From positions 123,777,123 through 123,841,122 of the forward strand of contig JAIOJX010000004.1 in NCBI GenBank assembly GCA_022376925.1: a stretch of 64,000 nucleotides of DNA, in the 5' to 3' direction. The DNA comes from Tragulus kanchil (Eukaryota; Chordata; Mammalia; Artiodactyla; Tragulidae). The position numbers were made by a program, and so were the translations under genes. Shown one piece after another: positions 23,508-34,970 of this stretch. Within the stretch, counting starts at the first letter, position 1, and every line of letters starts with the position of its first letter. The notes beneath the pieces were generated by a model. It was not told the DNA's origin. It made no database searches and was given only the letters and a program-made list of their open reading frames with translations.

Positions 23508-24289
23508 CAATAAAGTTAGATTAGGGCAGATTACTTCATCTGTTCCCAAACTGAGCTAACAAGGAACTGGGTTTTAGCCTTCCTGAGGGCTGGTCAATTT
23601 CTTTTACTATTAAAGTTTTGTTCTTCCGATGTTCCAACTGAAAATATGAAGTATCTTCCCATGCTTCTCCCTTTGGCAGACCTTGATCTTCATTTTTGAA
23701 AAAAAATCCCTTTAGTCTGCAGTGGATTTCACTTTCATTTTTCTTACTTATCATTTGTAGCACTTCTTGGATCTGTGGCTTGATACTTTTCACTAATTTT
23801 AGAAAATTCTTGGCCATTATCTCATATTTCTTCCACCAATTTTCCCTCTCTTCCAGAAATCCAATTACATAGGCTAAATCTTCTCACTGGTGTCCATCTG
23901 TCTCTGAAATGATTTTCCATAGTTTCATTGTTTTTGTCTCTGCACTTGTCTGTATATTCTCTTCCTTTTAAAACAGTTATAAAATGGTCTCCTAGCATTG
24001 TCTGAAAGGCTTCCCTCATAGCTCAGTTGGTATTCTGTTAAAAACGATTTACTGAATTTTTATATTTTTCATTTCTAGTACTTCAAGTCTTTTTTCTCTA
24101 ATAAATTCTGGTTCTCTGATAAAATTATTCTTCTTAGTAGTTTTTCCATTATCTACTTTTCCTCTCTTGTTTTTAGAGTATTTTTTTTTATCTTGTTGGA
24201 TGCTTGGCAAGTGAAGGAATGCTAAACATCATGTATGAAAAATTGAGAATTAGAGATTCCACAAAATATTATCTTTTTCCAATGAAGAT

Positions 24290-24623
24290 TTACTTTTGTT
24301 TCTTTTTTATTTTTTTATTTTTGGGGGGGGGGCGGGTTGGGGAGGGAGGGGGAAGGCAGGCCACTTCTATTGGTCTTTCATTTATCTATTTTCATCCATC
24401 TTTGTTCTTTGGCCTGTGTGGGCCTCCCATCGCAGTGGCCTCTGTTGTTGCAGAGCAGCTGCTCTGGGTGCACGCGCCCCAGAGCTCCAGCTGGGTAATT
24501 GGACACATGGGTCCAGCCGCTCCACAGCACGTGGCATCTTCCCAGGCCAGGGATCGAACTTTGCACTGCAAGGCGATGTCCTTACCCACTGGATCACCAG
24601 GGAAGCCCTTACTTTTGTTTCTT
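24290..24623 (-). mobile_element. CHR-type SINE, altered second copy
   Basis: Same insertion with the same target-site duplication (24290-24304, 24609-24623). The interior differs: ggggaagg against ggggatggg, and gtgcacgcgccccag against gcgcatgtgctccag. Confidence 0.9.
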
Positions 24624-24889
24624 CAATAAAGTTAGATTAGGGCAGATTACTTCATCTGTTCCCAAACTGAGCTAACAAGGAACTGGGTTTTAGCCTTCCT
24701 GAGGGCTGGTCAATTTCTTTTACTATTAAAGTTTTGTTCTTCCGATGTTCCAACTGAAAATATGAAGTATCTTCCCATGCTTCTCCCCTTTGGCAGACCT
24801 TGATCTTCATTTTTTGAAAAAAAAAAAAAATCCCTTTAGTCTGCCAAAAAATCTAACCAGCTTGTCAGGTTCTTAGTTCTACTTATAAA

Positions 24890-25030
24890 TTGTCAAAGGC
24901 ATGTCAGAGCATAAAAAGGAACTTATTTCAGTGGTTTAAGGAGTACCTCACAGAACACACAAGGTGATTTTATCTATGGAGATAGAAAAGGTGCTGATGT
25001 CCCTTGAAAAGAAAAGCAGAACTACATGTT
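24890..25030. repeat. Unnamed interspersed repeat, copy A
   Basis: Resembles 27245-27350 at moderate identity: agcataaaaaggaacttatt, then gtggtttaaggagtacctca, then atggagatagaaaaggtgc. The duplicate is at about 26004-26144. Could be an LTR piece; family not identified. Confidence 0.45.
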
Positions 25031-25520
25031 GCACTCACTTTGAAGAACTTCTTTCTGGAATCATGACCTTTCAAGTCCTTGGTGCTTTGAAATGCCTTCA
25101 AATAAATTAAAAGATTTCTGGTCTTCAGTGAGATATAAAATGAGACAGTGCACTGACAGCTAGAAGTGGAAGGTGTTTTCCTGTACTTTTAATTAGTACC
25201 CTTCAGCTCTGCATAAATTTTTCCTTTCCTTTCCTCCAGGTTCCTAGTTATCTCTTTTATCATATCCACAGGAGATGCATACCTAATTTTAAGTAACCAC
25301 CTTTGACTTTACTTTGCCTCACAATAATTAGGAATACATACTTACATATTTCAATTCAGGTAATACTGACGCCTAACACTCACCCTGCCTGGGCATGGAA
25401 CAATTATCCCAACAATTGAGTGATAACTTTAAAGGTATTTAACAGTGTGTCCCATGACCAATGTAGTAAACAAAAACTTTTGAAGGTAACTAATGTTAGT
25501 ATCTATATACTAATGTATGT

Positions 25521-25541
25521 AGATAGATAGATAGATAGATT
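25521..25541. repeat. (GATA)n microsatellite
   Basis: Five gata units; copy at about 26634-26655. Confidence 0.85.
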
Positions 25542-25574
25542 TCTACTAAGGCTATTTAGTAACTTTTAATTTTT

Positions 25575-25800
25575 ATTCCCTGGCTTCCTTGGTGGCTCAG
25601 TGGTAAAGAATCTGCTTGCCACTGTAGGAGATAGAAGACGTGAGTTTGATCCCTGATCTGGGAAGATCTCCTGGAGAAGGAAATGGTAACCCACTCCAGT
25701 ATTCTTGCCTGGGAAATTCCATGGATAGAAGAGCCTGCTGGGCTACAATTCATGGTGTTGCAAAGAATTACACACAACTTAGCTACTGAACAACAAAACA
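25575..25800 (+). mobile_element. Bov-tA SINE, full length
   Basis: Head tggcttccttggtggctcag with an A-box-like tggtggctcagtgg and a B-box-like agtttgatccc, then ctggagaaggaaatgg and a tail of aactgaacaacaaa type. Possible target-site duplication around ttttattcc and cttattcc. Confidence 0.9.
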
Positions 25801-26689
25801 ATTCTTATTCCTAGGGTTTATTATGGAATTAAAAAAAAACAACTGTTTTGTTCTTCCGATGTTCCAACTGAAAATATGAAGTATCTTCCCATGCTTCTCC
25901 CTTTGGCAGACCTTGATCTTCATTTTTTGAAAAAAAAAAAAAATCCCTTTAGTCTGCCAAAAAATCTAACCAGCTTGTCAGGTTCTTAGTTCTACTTATA
26001 AATTGTCAAAGGCATGTCAGAGCATAAAAAGGAACTTATTTCAGTGGTTTAAGGAGTACCTCACAGAACACACAAGGTGATTTTATCTATGGAGATAGAA
26101 AAGGTGCTGATGTCCCTTGAAAAGAAAAGCAGAACTACATGTTGCACTCACTTTGAAGAACTTCTTTCTGGAATCATGACCTTTCAAGTCCTTGGTGCTT
26201 TGAAATGCCTTCAAATAAATTAAAAGATTTCTGGTCTTCAGTGAGATATAAAATGAGACAGTGCACTGACAGCTAGAAGTGGAAGGTGTTTTCCTGTACT
26301 TTTAATTAGTACCCTTCAGCTCTGCATAAATTTTTCCTTTCCTTTCCTCCAGGTTCCTAGTTATCTCTTTTATCATATCCACAGGAGATGCATACCTAAT
26401 TTTAAGTAACCACCTTTGACTTTACTTTGCCTCACAATAATTAGGAATACATACTTACATATTTCAATTCAGGTAATACTGACGCCTAACACTCACCCTG
26501 CCTGGGCATGGAACAATTATCCCAACAATTGAGTGATAACTTTAAAGGTATTTAACAGTGTGTCCCATGACCAATGTAGTAAACAAAAACTTTTGAAGGT
26601 AACTAATGTTAGTATCTATATACTAATGTATGTAGATAGATAGATAGATAGATTTCTACTAAGGCTATTTAGTAACTTTTAATTTTTAT

Positions 26690-26917
26690 TCCCTGGCTTC
26701 CTTGGTGGCTCAGTGGTAAAGAATCTGCTTGCCACTGTAGGAGATAGAAGACGTGAGTTTGATCCCTGATCTGGGAAGATCTCCTGGAGAAGGAAATGGT
26801 AACCCACTCCAGTATTCTTGCCTGGGAAATTCCATGGATAGAAGAGCCTGCTGGGCTACAATTCATGGTGTTGCAAAGAATTACACACAACTTAGCTACT
26901 GAACAACAAAAACAATT
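26690..26917 (+). mobile_element. Bov-tA SINE, second copy
   Basis: Copy of the SINE at 25575 inside duplication 9, with one extra A in the tail. Confidence 0.9.
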
Positions 26918-26940
26918 CTTATTCCTAGGGTTTATTATGG

Positions 26941-27700
26941 ATTCTATCTTCTCCAATGCCTTCATAAAGAATCAGTGAAAAATTATTAGAGATGGAGATA
27001 CCTGGAAGACTGAACTAATGATTTCCTAGATCAGAATTTTTTTAAAAAATTACTGTAGAAAAACAGTAAATGATGCCCCTAATAGGAGTGAACCTTTCCT
27101 CTTGCCATTTACTGTAAGACCTGGAGAATGGTAAATCCCTTCCTGCTAAAGAAGGTGAATATCTGAGGCTACACTGGCATATGATTAAGTGATGAAAAGT
27201 TAAGGATGAGGTCATTGTGATAATTGGTAATAAAGACACACTGCAAACTCATTAAGCATAAAAGGAATTATTGCAGTGATTTCAGGAGCATCTCGTGGAC
27301 ACACACATAATAGATCAACGGAGATGGAGAAGATGCAGCCACTGCTAGATATGTCACCTGAAGCAGAGAGCAACAGAGAAATGCTATTTTCCCTCTGACA
27401 ACCCTCTGATGTGCCACAGTTTCTGACTAACCAAATTTAATTGGAAGGCAAGGGAATCTTGATAATAGAGAATCTAAGAGCCCCTGTGGGAGCAAAGAGA
27501 GTGCAGGAAATGGATTGAAGATAAGATGCAAATGACATATATGCTATCAAAAGATAAAATATAAATTTATTATAGGAAAAATATGTGATAATGGTCTGGG
27601 AAATACCACTTGAGATAGTCTCCCTAAGGAAAAATTGAAAGGTCACAGTAATTTTATAGACAGTGAGAGAATGTTCTGTCTACACTCTCTGACATAAATC
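26941..27700. other. Unannotated DNA with an LTR-like stretch and a short hairpin
   Basis: A 10-bp perfect inverted repeat, acagtaaatg (27063-27072) and catttactgt (27106-27115), spans a 33-bp loop. 27245-27400 resembles the unnamed repeat at 24890. No gene seen. Confidence 0.4.
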
Positions 27701-27704
27701 TCAG

Positions 27705-29230
27705 CAATATCTTTTTCAATGCATCTCTCACAGCAATGGAAATAAAAGCAAAAGTTTAAAAATGGGACTCAAACTCAAAAGCTTTTGCATAGTAAAGGAA
27801 ATCATACACAATATGAATAGACAACCCACAGTATGGGAGAAAATGTCTGCAAATGATATGACCAACAAGTGATCAGTTACCAAAATTTACAAACAGCTCA
27901 TGTGGCTTAATATCATCAAAACAAGCAACCTGATCAAAAAAAAAAAAAAAAAATGGGTAGAAAATGAAATAGGCCTTGCTCCAAAGAAGACATACAGATG
28001 GTCAAGAGTTACACGAAAAGATGTTCAACATTGCTGATTATCAGAGAAATGCAAATCAAAAACTACAATGAGATGTCACTTCACACTAGTCAGAATGGCT
28101 ATATCAAAGAATCCATAATCATAAATGTTGGAGAGAGTGCACAAAGAAAGACGCCCTCCTACACTATAGCTGAGAATGTAAGTTGGTACAGCCACTATGG
28201 AAAACAACATGGAGGTTTCCTTTTTTTTTTTTAAGATTTATTTATTTATTTATTTTGGGCGGGGGTCAGGTTGGGGAGGGAGGGGAGTAGGCGGGCCACT
28301 TCTATTGGTCTTTCATTTCTCTATTTTCATCCGTCTTTGTTCTTTGGCTCCTGTGGGCCTCCCATCGCGGTGGTGTCTGTCGTTGCAGAGTGCCAGCTCT
28401 GGGCACATGCGCTCCAAAGCTTTGGCTCGGTGATTGGACACATCAGTCCAGCTGCTCCACAGCACATGGCATCTTCCCAGGCCAGGGATCAAACCGGTGC
28501 CCCCTGCACTGCAAGGTGGTGTCCTTACCCACTGGACCACCAGGGGAAGCCCTGCAGGTTTCTTAAGAAACTAAAAATAGAGCTAACATATGATCTTGTA
28601 ATCCCACTCTTGGGTATATACCCAGAGAAAAACATGGTCCAAATGGATGCATGCACCCCAATATTCATTACAACAGCACTGTTTACAATATCCAAGAAAT
28701 AGAAGCAACCTAAATGTCCGTTGGTAGAAAATAGATAAAAGAAGATGTGGTACAAATATACACATATCGTTCAACCATTAGAAAGAATGTAATAATGCCA
28801 TTTGCAGCAACATGGATGAATTAAAGATTGTCATACTGAGTGAAGTAAGTCAGACAGTGAAAAAGAAATACTGGATGACATTGCTTAAATGTGGAAAGAA
28901 TTTATTTACAAAGAAAAAGAAAAAAAAAAGACTCGCAGGCTTAGAGGAGGAATTTATGGTTACCAGGAGGGTAGGGTTGGGGGAAGGGATAGTTAGGGAG
29001 TTTGGAATCGACATGCACAAACTGCCATGCTTAAAATGGATAACCAACAAGGACCTACTGTAAACACAGGAAACTCTGCTCAATATTATGTAACAACCTA
29101 ATTGGGAAAAGAATTTGGAAAAGAATATAGATACATGTATATGTATAACTGAAGTACTTTGTTGTACAATTGAAACTAACCCAACATTGTTAATCAACTA
29201 TACTAATATAAAATAAAAAGTTAAAAAATA
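27705..29230 (+). mobile_element. Old L1, 3' ORF2 and 3' UTR, with nested SINE
   Basis: Sense-strand L1 decayed by stops and indels. Landmarks are an aaaagcttttgcatagtaaa region, agaaatgcaaatcaaaaact, a cactcttgggtatataccca region and gtgaagtaagtcaga, then the 3' UTR to an A-rich end near 29225. It is clearly more diverged than the L1 at 50-58 kb. A CHR-type SINE interrupts it at 28220-28556. Confidence 0.9.
28208..28564 (-). mobile_element. CHR-type SINE nested in L1
   Basis: Minus-strand SINE, body about 28219-28554. The (AAAT)n tail appears as taagatttatttatttattt on the left and the head ends ccaccaggggaagccc on the right. The flanks tggaggtttc and tgcaggtttc form a target-site duplication with one mismatch. 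Frames across it are artefacts. Confidence 0.9.
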
Positions 29231-29708
29231 ATAAATAAATTAAATAAAGACAATGAGATATCTATATGAAAAGAGATATGGCAGGAGTAGATTTCTAAAC
29301 TAAAGACATATCGCATTTTATTGTACTATATTTTATTGCCCTTTTCAAATATTTTGTTTTTTTTTTTATAAATCGAAGTTTTGTGGCAGTCTGTGGACAC
29401 TATTTTTCTGAAAGCGTTTGTTCATTTGGTGTTTCTGTGTCACATTTTGCTAATTCTCACAATATTTCAAAATTCTCCATTTATTATTTTATTTGTTATG
29501 GTGATCTGTGATCAGTGATCTTTGATGTGACTATTGTAATTATTTTAGGGCACCATAAACATTATCTATATAAGATGGCATCTTAAGTGATTAATGCTGT
29601 GTGTTCTGACTGTTCTACCTACTGGCTGTTCCTGTCTCTCTCCTCCTCCTTGGGCTTTTCTATCCCCTGACACACAACAATGTTGAGATTAAGCCAATTA
29701 ATAACCCT

Positions 29709-29862
29709 ACAATGGCCTCTATGGAGAAGGAAATGGCAACTCACTCAGGTTTTCTTGCTTGGGAAATCCCATTGGACAGAGGAGCCTAGCAGGTTACAGT
29801 TGATGGGGTCACAAAAGAGTCACACACAACCAAGTGATTAAACAACAACAACAATGGTCTCT
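29709..29862 (+). mobile_element. Bov-A SINE nested in Tigger1
   Basis: SINE 3' half at about 29721-29850 (ggagaaggaaatggcaactc, then cagttgatggggtcacaaa). The duplication acaatggcctct/acaatggtctct flanks it (29709-29720 and 29851-29862), and the Tigger sequence resumes directly after. Confidence 0.88.
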
Positions 29863-31194
29863 AAGTGTTAAAGTGAAAGGAGGAGTCTCACATTTCTGAC
29901 TTCAAATCAAAAGCTAGAAATTATTAAGCTTAGTGAGGAAGGTATATCAAAAGCCAAGATAGGTAATAAAGCTAAGCCCCTTGTGACAGTCACAATTCAT
30001 AAGTTACATTCTTATGACTGTGAAAGAAAAGTTGAAAAAAATTAAAAGTGCTACTTTGATGAACACAAGAATTAAAAAAGGAAAAGCAAAAGAGCCTGAC
30101 TGCTGATATGCAGAGTTTTTAGTGGTCTAGATAGAAGATTAAAGTAGTCATAATATCACTTAAGCTAAAGCTAAATCCAAAGTGAGGCCCTAACTCTTCA
30201 GTTTTATACAGTCTGGGTGAGATCAGGAGGCTTCAAAAGAAAAGTCTGAAGCTCGTAGAGCGTGGTTCATGAGGTCAAAGAAAAGAAACTGTCTTCATAA
30301 CATAAAAGTGCAGGGTGAAGCAGCAAGTGCTGATGTAGAAGCTGCAGCAAGTTATCTAGAAAGTCCAACTAAGATGGTAATTGAAAATAATGCACTAAAC
30401 TACAGATAATCATATAGATGAAACTGCCTTTATTAGAAGATGTCGTCAAGGGCTTTCACAGCTGAGAGAGGTCAATGTTTTCCTTCAATGTCTTCCTTCC
30501 TCCTGTCAAAGCACAGATTTCAGGGCTAAGGCAGTTGGCAAATTTAAGTTGAAATCAATGTTTGATTACCATTCTGAAAAACCTAAGGCCTTTAAGAATT
30601 ACACTACATGTACTCCATCTGTGCTCTATAAATGGAACAACAAATTACATTTGTTTAAAACATGGTTTACTGAATATTTAAGCCCACAGTTAAGACCTAA
30701 AAATTTTACTTCTCACTGACAATGCACCTGGTCACTCAAGAACTCTGGTGAAGACATACAAAGAGATTGATGTTGTCTTCCTGTCTCTAATATGACATTT
30801 ATTCTAAAGCTCATAAATCAAGGAGTAATTTCTGACTTTCTTATTAAATAAGAAATACATTTGGTAAAGCTATAGCTGCCATAGATAGTGATTCTTCTGA
30901 TGGATCTAAGTAAACTGAAAACTTTCTGGAATGGATTCACCATTGCATATGCCAGTTAAAAATACTTGTGATTTATGGAAAGAGATCAAATATCAACATG
31001 AAGAGAGATCAGAAGATATTGATTACAGCCCTCCTGGCTGATTTTGAAGGGTTCAATAAAGGAAGTAATTGCACATGCTGTGGAAATAGCAAGAGAACTA
31101 GAATTAGAAGTGGGATCTCAAGATGTGACTTAATTGCTGCAATCTCACGACAAAATTTTACCAGATGTGAAGTTGCTTCTTACAGATGAGCAAA

Positions 31195-31221
31195 GAAAGT
31201 GATTTCTTTTTTTTTTTTAAA

Positions 31222-31252
<31 letters not shown>

Positions 31253-31416
31253 GTACATGTATGTTCCCAGATCAATCAGATGCATATCCCTTGGCCCTCC
31301 CCCCACCCAGGTTCCCCCATCCCTCCAGACCATTGCTCCAAGTGGTTGTAGGTACTCCTATTCCCCTAGCACAATGACAATAGCTATCTTTTCTACACAT
31401 GAGAAAGTGATTTCTT
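31195..31416 (-). mobile_element. L1 3' UTR-like short retroposon with target-site duplication
   Basis: The body at 31209-31402, read on the reverse strand, aligns to the 3' UTR of the L1s at 2120-2260 and 58510-58650 (agctattgtcattgtgct to gggaacatacatgt). It then departs into an (AAAT)n-CTTTAAA-An tail instead of the normal L1 end. Target-site duplication gaaagtgatttctt at 31195-31208 and 31403-31416. Non-coding. Confidence 0.82.
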
Positions 31417-32296
31417 AAGATGGAATTCACTCCTGGTGAAGATACTGTAAAGATTGTTGAAATGACAATAAAGGACTTAGAATATTACATAAAATTAGTT
31501 AGATAAAGTAAAGTTAGATAAAATAAAGCAGGGTTTGAGAGGATTGACTACAAATTTGATGAAGTTTTGTTGTAGATAGAATATTTTCAAACAACATTGC
31601 ATTGTATAGAGAAATTGTGAAAGGAAGAGTCAATTGAGGAAACAAACTCATTATCATCTTATTTTAAGAAACCGCCTGCAGCCACTCCAACCTTTAAGAA
31701 TTACACTACATGTACTCCATCTGTGCTCTATAAATGGAACAACAAATTACATTTGTTTAAAACATGGTTTACTGAATATTTAAGCCCACAGTTAAGACCT
31801 AAAAATTTTACTTCTCACTGACAATGCACCTGGTCACTCAAGAACTCTGGTGAAGACATACAAAGAGATTGATGTTGTCTTCCTGTCTCTAATATGACAT
31901 TTATTCTAAAGCTCATAAATCAAGGAGTAATTTCTGACTTTCTTATTAAATAAGAAATACATTTGGTAAAGCTATAGCTGCCATAGATAGTGATTCTTCT
32001 GATGGATCTAAGTAAACTGAAAACTTTCTGGAATGGATTCACCATTGCATATGCCAGTTAAAAATACTTGTGATTTATGGAAAGAGATCAAATATCAACA
32101 TGAAGAGAGATCAGAAGATATTGATTACAGCCCTCCTGGCTGATTTTGAAGGGTTCAATAAAGGAAGTAATTGCACATGCTGTGGAAATAGCAAGAGAAC
32201 TAGAATTAGAAGTGGGATCTCAAGATGTGACTTAATTGCTGCAATCTCACGACAAAATTTTACCAGATGTGAAGTTGCTTCTTACAGATGAGCAAA

Positions 32297-32524
32297 GAAA
32301 GTGATTTCTTTTTTTTTTTCTTTTTTATTTATTTATTTATTTATTTATTTATTTTTGTACATGTATGTTCCCAGATCAATCAGATGCATATCCCTTGGCC
32401 CTCCCCCCACCCAGGTTCCCCCCCCCATCCCTCCAGACCATTGCTCCAAGTGGTTGTAGGTACTCCTATTCCCCTAGCACAATGACAATAGCTATCTTTT
32501 CTACACATGAGAAAGTGATTTCTT
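32297..32524 (-). mobile_element. L1 3' UTR-like retroposon, second copy
   Basis: Copy of the element at 31195 with the same target-site duplication (32297-32310, 32511-32524), a changed T-rich tail and two or three extra C bases near 32422. Confidence 0.82.
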
Positions 32525-33084
32525 AAGATGGAATTCACTCCTGGTGAAGATACTGTAAAGATTGTTGAAATGACAATAAAGGACTTAGAATATTACATAA
32601 AATTAGTTAGATAAAGTAAAGTTAGATAAAATAAAGCAGGGTTTGAGAGGATTGACTACAAATTTGATGAAGTTTTGTTGTAGATAGAATATTTTCAAAC
32701 AACATTGCATTGTATAGAGAAATTGTGAAAGGAAGAGTCAATTGAGGAAACAAACTCATTATCATCTTATTTTAAGAAACCGCCTGCAGCCACTCCAACC
32801 TTCAGCAATTACCACCCTGATCAGTCAACAGCCATCAATTTCCATTAAACACTCTCCACCAGCAAAAGGATTATTACTCACTGAAAGCTCAGATGGTGGT
32901 TAGCATTTTTAAGCAATGAGGTATTTTTTAAGTCAAAGTATGTACATTTTTAAAGATAATACATTATATATGTAAAATATTTGTATGATTTAATTTTATG
33001 AACACATACTGAATACTGTTTATGTAATGATGGTATAAAAATGCACAAGATAAAGGTGCTATCTGGTCTCAAGTTATGTTTAAC

Positions 33085-33198
33085 ACTAGTGCATGCTCAG
33101 TCATGTCTTTGCAACCCCAAGGAGCCCACCAGGCTCCTCTATCCATGGAATTTTCCAGGCAAGCATACTGGAGTGAATTGCCATTTCCTCCTCCATGT
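33085..33198 (-). mobile_element. Bov-A SINE fragment
   Basis: Reverse-orientation 3' half: gctcagtcatgtctttgcaa, ccaccaggctcctctatcca, then tgccatttcctcctcc. Confidence 0.82.
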
Positions 33199-33287
33199 TT
33201 AGTCCAGTAGGGGTCATATATAAGTAAACAAGCAAAAACTTTAAGGTTGTTAAGGTGTTTCCTCAAGTTATAAACCTCTCCCAAGTT

Positions 33288-33462
33288 CCCTGGTGGCTTA
33301 GTGGTAAAGAATCTGCCTGTAATGCAGGAGACCCAAGTTCTATCCCTGGGAATGGCAACCCACTCCAGTATTCTTGCTTGGAGAATCCCATTGACAGAGG
33401 ACCCAGATGGGCTACAGTCCATGAAGTTGCAAAGAGTCAGAGAGGACTGAGCAACCAACACT
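33288..33462 (+). mobile_element. Bov-tA SINE with internal deletion
   Basis: Head gttccctggtggcttagtgg, then aatgcaggagacccaagttc. It jumps to gggaatggcaacccactcca, so part of the usual link is missing. It ends near gagaggactgagcaacca. Confidence 0.85.
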
Positions 33463-33482
33463 TACTCACTCACTTATCATAC

Positions 33483-33849
33483 AAATGTTAGTTTTTAAAC
33501 TTTTTTTTTTAAAGATTTATTTATTTATTTATTTATTTTGGGCAGGGGTCGGGTTGGGGAGGGAGGGGAGCAGGCAGGCCACTTCTATTGGTCTTTCGTT
33601 TCTCTATGTTCATCTGTCCTTGTTCTTTGGCTCCTGTGGGCCTCCCATCGCAGTGGCGTCTGTCGTTGCAGAGCGTAGGCTCTAGGCGCATGAGCTCCAG
33701 AGCTCCGGCTCGGTGATTGGACACATCGGTCCAGCTGCTCCGTGGCACGTGGGATCTTCCCAGGCCAGGGCTTGAACCGGCGCCCTTTGCACTGCAAGGC
33801 GGTGTCCTTACCCACTGGACCACCAGGGAAAGCCCAAATGTTAGTTTTT
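33483..33849 (-). mobile_element. CHR-type tRNA-Glu SINE with target-site duplication
   Basis: Body 33497-33835, minus strand, with an (AAAT)n tail on the left and the head (actggaccaccagggaaagc) on the right. Perfect target-site duplication aaatgttagttttt at 33483-33496 and 33836-33849. High similarity to the copies at 16880 and 28220 suggests recent activity. Confidence 0.92.
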
Positions 33850-34794
33850 ATTTAGCACTTCGCAGTTTGCAAAAGTCTCCTATGTTCCCAAGGTACAATC
33901 ATACTATAAATGAGGAAACAACATCTAAGAAAAGGAGGGGACCTCTGATGGTCACTAGGGCAGTAAATGAGAGGAAAAGATTATCACCTACTAAAAGTTT
34001 ATTATGTCTATATAAATCTTGGGCTACTCTTGTGCTGTACTGTCACCCAAGTTAGAAAGTGATACATGGGAGAAGTTAGGGAGCACTATTATGGGAATCC
34101 ACAGGAAAGAAGGGTGACCTAGAAGAGTGAATCGGAGCTGGAGCAGGCCAAGGTGGAAACAGTAGCTTAAAGGAAAGTCCTAGAGTGGGCTTCTCAGTCT
34201 AGGCTGATTATCTAACTCTTACTACATTTTCTTTTTTTTCCCCCTAAAACAGTACATTCTCACCGCACCTAACTACTTGTTAGTCCCCAAACACACCTTG
34301 TTTTCTCACACAAAGTTGTGTTCTATCTTCACTTATGCATCTCTAGTCACCTCCCCCTCAGTTCTTTGTTTTGCTGAAAAGTCCCCTTTATCTTTTATCA
34401 GCTGAATCATTTTTTTCTGTGAAGCTTCACCTGACCAGCACCCCTGCCCCACCCTGACACACACACACAATCCCCTTCTCTTCCCTTCCCCCAGAAAAAC
34501 GACAGATGGAGGGACTCTGCAGTTTCTCATATCACCAAGGGTAGAGAGAGAAACCAGATAGGTTGGCAAAGGCATTTCTGTAAGAGAGGGTCTGCAGAGT
34601 GCTAAAATAGGTTGGGCTCAGAGACAACAGAGAGACAAGACTGAGAGACATCTGCAGTTGCAACATTTAAAGGGCAGGGAGCAGACGAGGTGAGGGAAAG
34701 AGGGAAGTAAGTATAACATGACTCAGATTTTGATTCTGGCTGACTTGAAGCAGGTATCAGAAAATCTGTGCCATAAAAATTCATACAATAATAA
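33850..34794. other. Unannotated DNA
   Basis: Contains a short (CA)n near 34458-34470 and no recognised repeat or exon. The frame at 34333-34575 (-) is low-complexity driven. Confidence 0.4.
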
Positions 34795-34970
34795 GGTTTT
34801 TAGGGCCACAGGGTCTCTTGTCACAGCTACTCAACTTAGTCACTGTGGCACAAAAGCAGACATGGACAATACATAGATAGATTCATTTGGCTGTGATGCA
34901 ATAAAACTTTATTTATAGGAATAGACTGAATTTGGCCTGTGGACTGTAGTTTGTGAAACCAACTGAGAGA
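34795..34970. repeat. Old interspersed repeat, family not named
   Basis: The stretch with gcaataaaactttatttata and ggcctgtggactgtagtttg resembles a common mammalian repeat 3' end. I cannot assign it firmly. Confidence 0.45.

Larger units (their letters stand above)
22603..24843 (+). repeat. Tandem duplication 8, unit 1,117 bp
   Basis: 22603-23719 repeats at 23720-24843. Differences cluster in two places: the nested CHR-type SINE, and an A-run near 23699 (8 A) against 24817 (14 A). Confidence 0.9.
24730..26940 (+). repeat. Tandem duplication 9, unit about 1,114 bp
   Basis: 24731-25827 repeats at about 25845-26940. About 17 bases at the junction (25828-25844, A-rich) match neither copy. The stretch 24731-24843 is also in duplication 8, giving three copies (23615, 24731, 25845). 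Confidence 0.88.
30589..32802 (+). repeat. Tandem duplication 10, unit 1,102 bp
   Basis: 30589-31692 repeats at 31691-32802, within Tigger1. Differences are confined mainly to the poly-T/(TTTA)n tail and a C run of the nested retroposon (31209-31402 against 32311-32510). Confidence 0.9.
29305..32965 (+). mobile_element. Tigger1 (pogo/mariner) DNA transposon, decayed
   Basis: The left end gacatatcgcattttattg resembles a degenerate Tigger terminal repeat. The body follows the Tigger1 order, including gtgatctgtgatcagtgatc, ctagaaattattaagcttag, aaagtgctactttgatgaac, gctctataaatggaacaaca and a tcagatggtggttagcattt segment near the end. The transposase frame is broken by many stops. Interrupted by a Bov-A SINE, an L1-3'UTR-like retroposon and duplication 10; without them it is about 2.2 kb, near the family's usual 2.4 kb. 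No clear right terminal repeat seen. Confidence 0.9.

Noticed and set aside
23087..23524. Open frames of 93-145 codons over GC-rich DNA at 16.9, 23.2, 24.3, 28.3, 33.6 and 58.3 kb
   Set aside because: All lie within CHR-type SINEs and recur in each copy on both strands. SINEs are non-coding.
27063..27115. 10-bp inverted repeat with a 33-bp loop as a regulatory hairpin or microRNA precursor
   Set aside because: The arms are too short for a microRNA precursor, and such repeats occur by chance in tens of kilobases.
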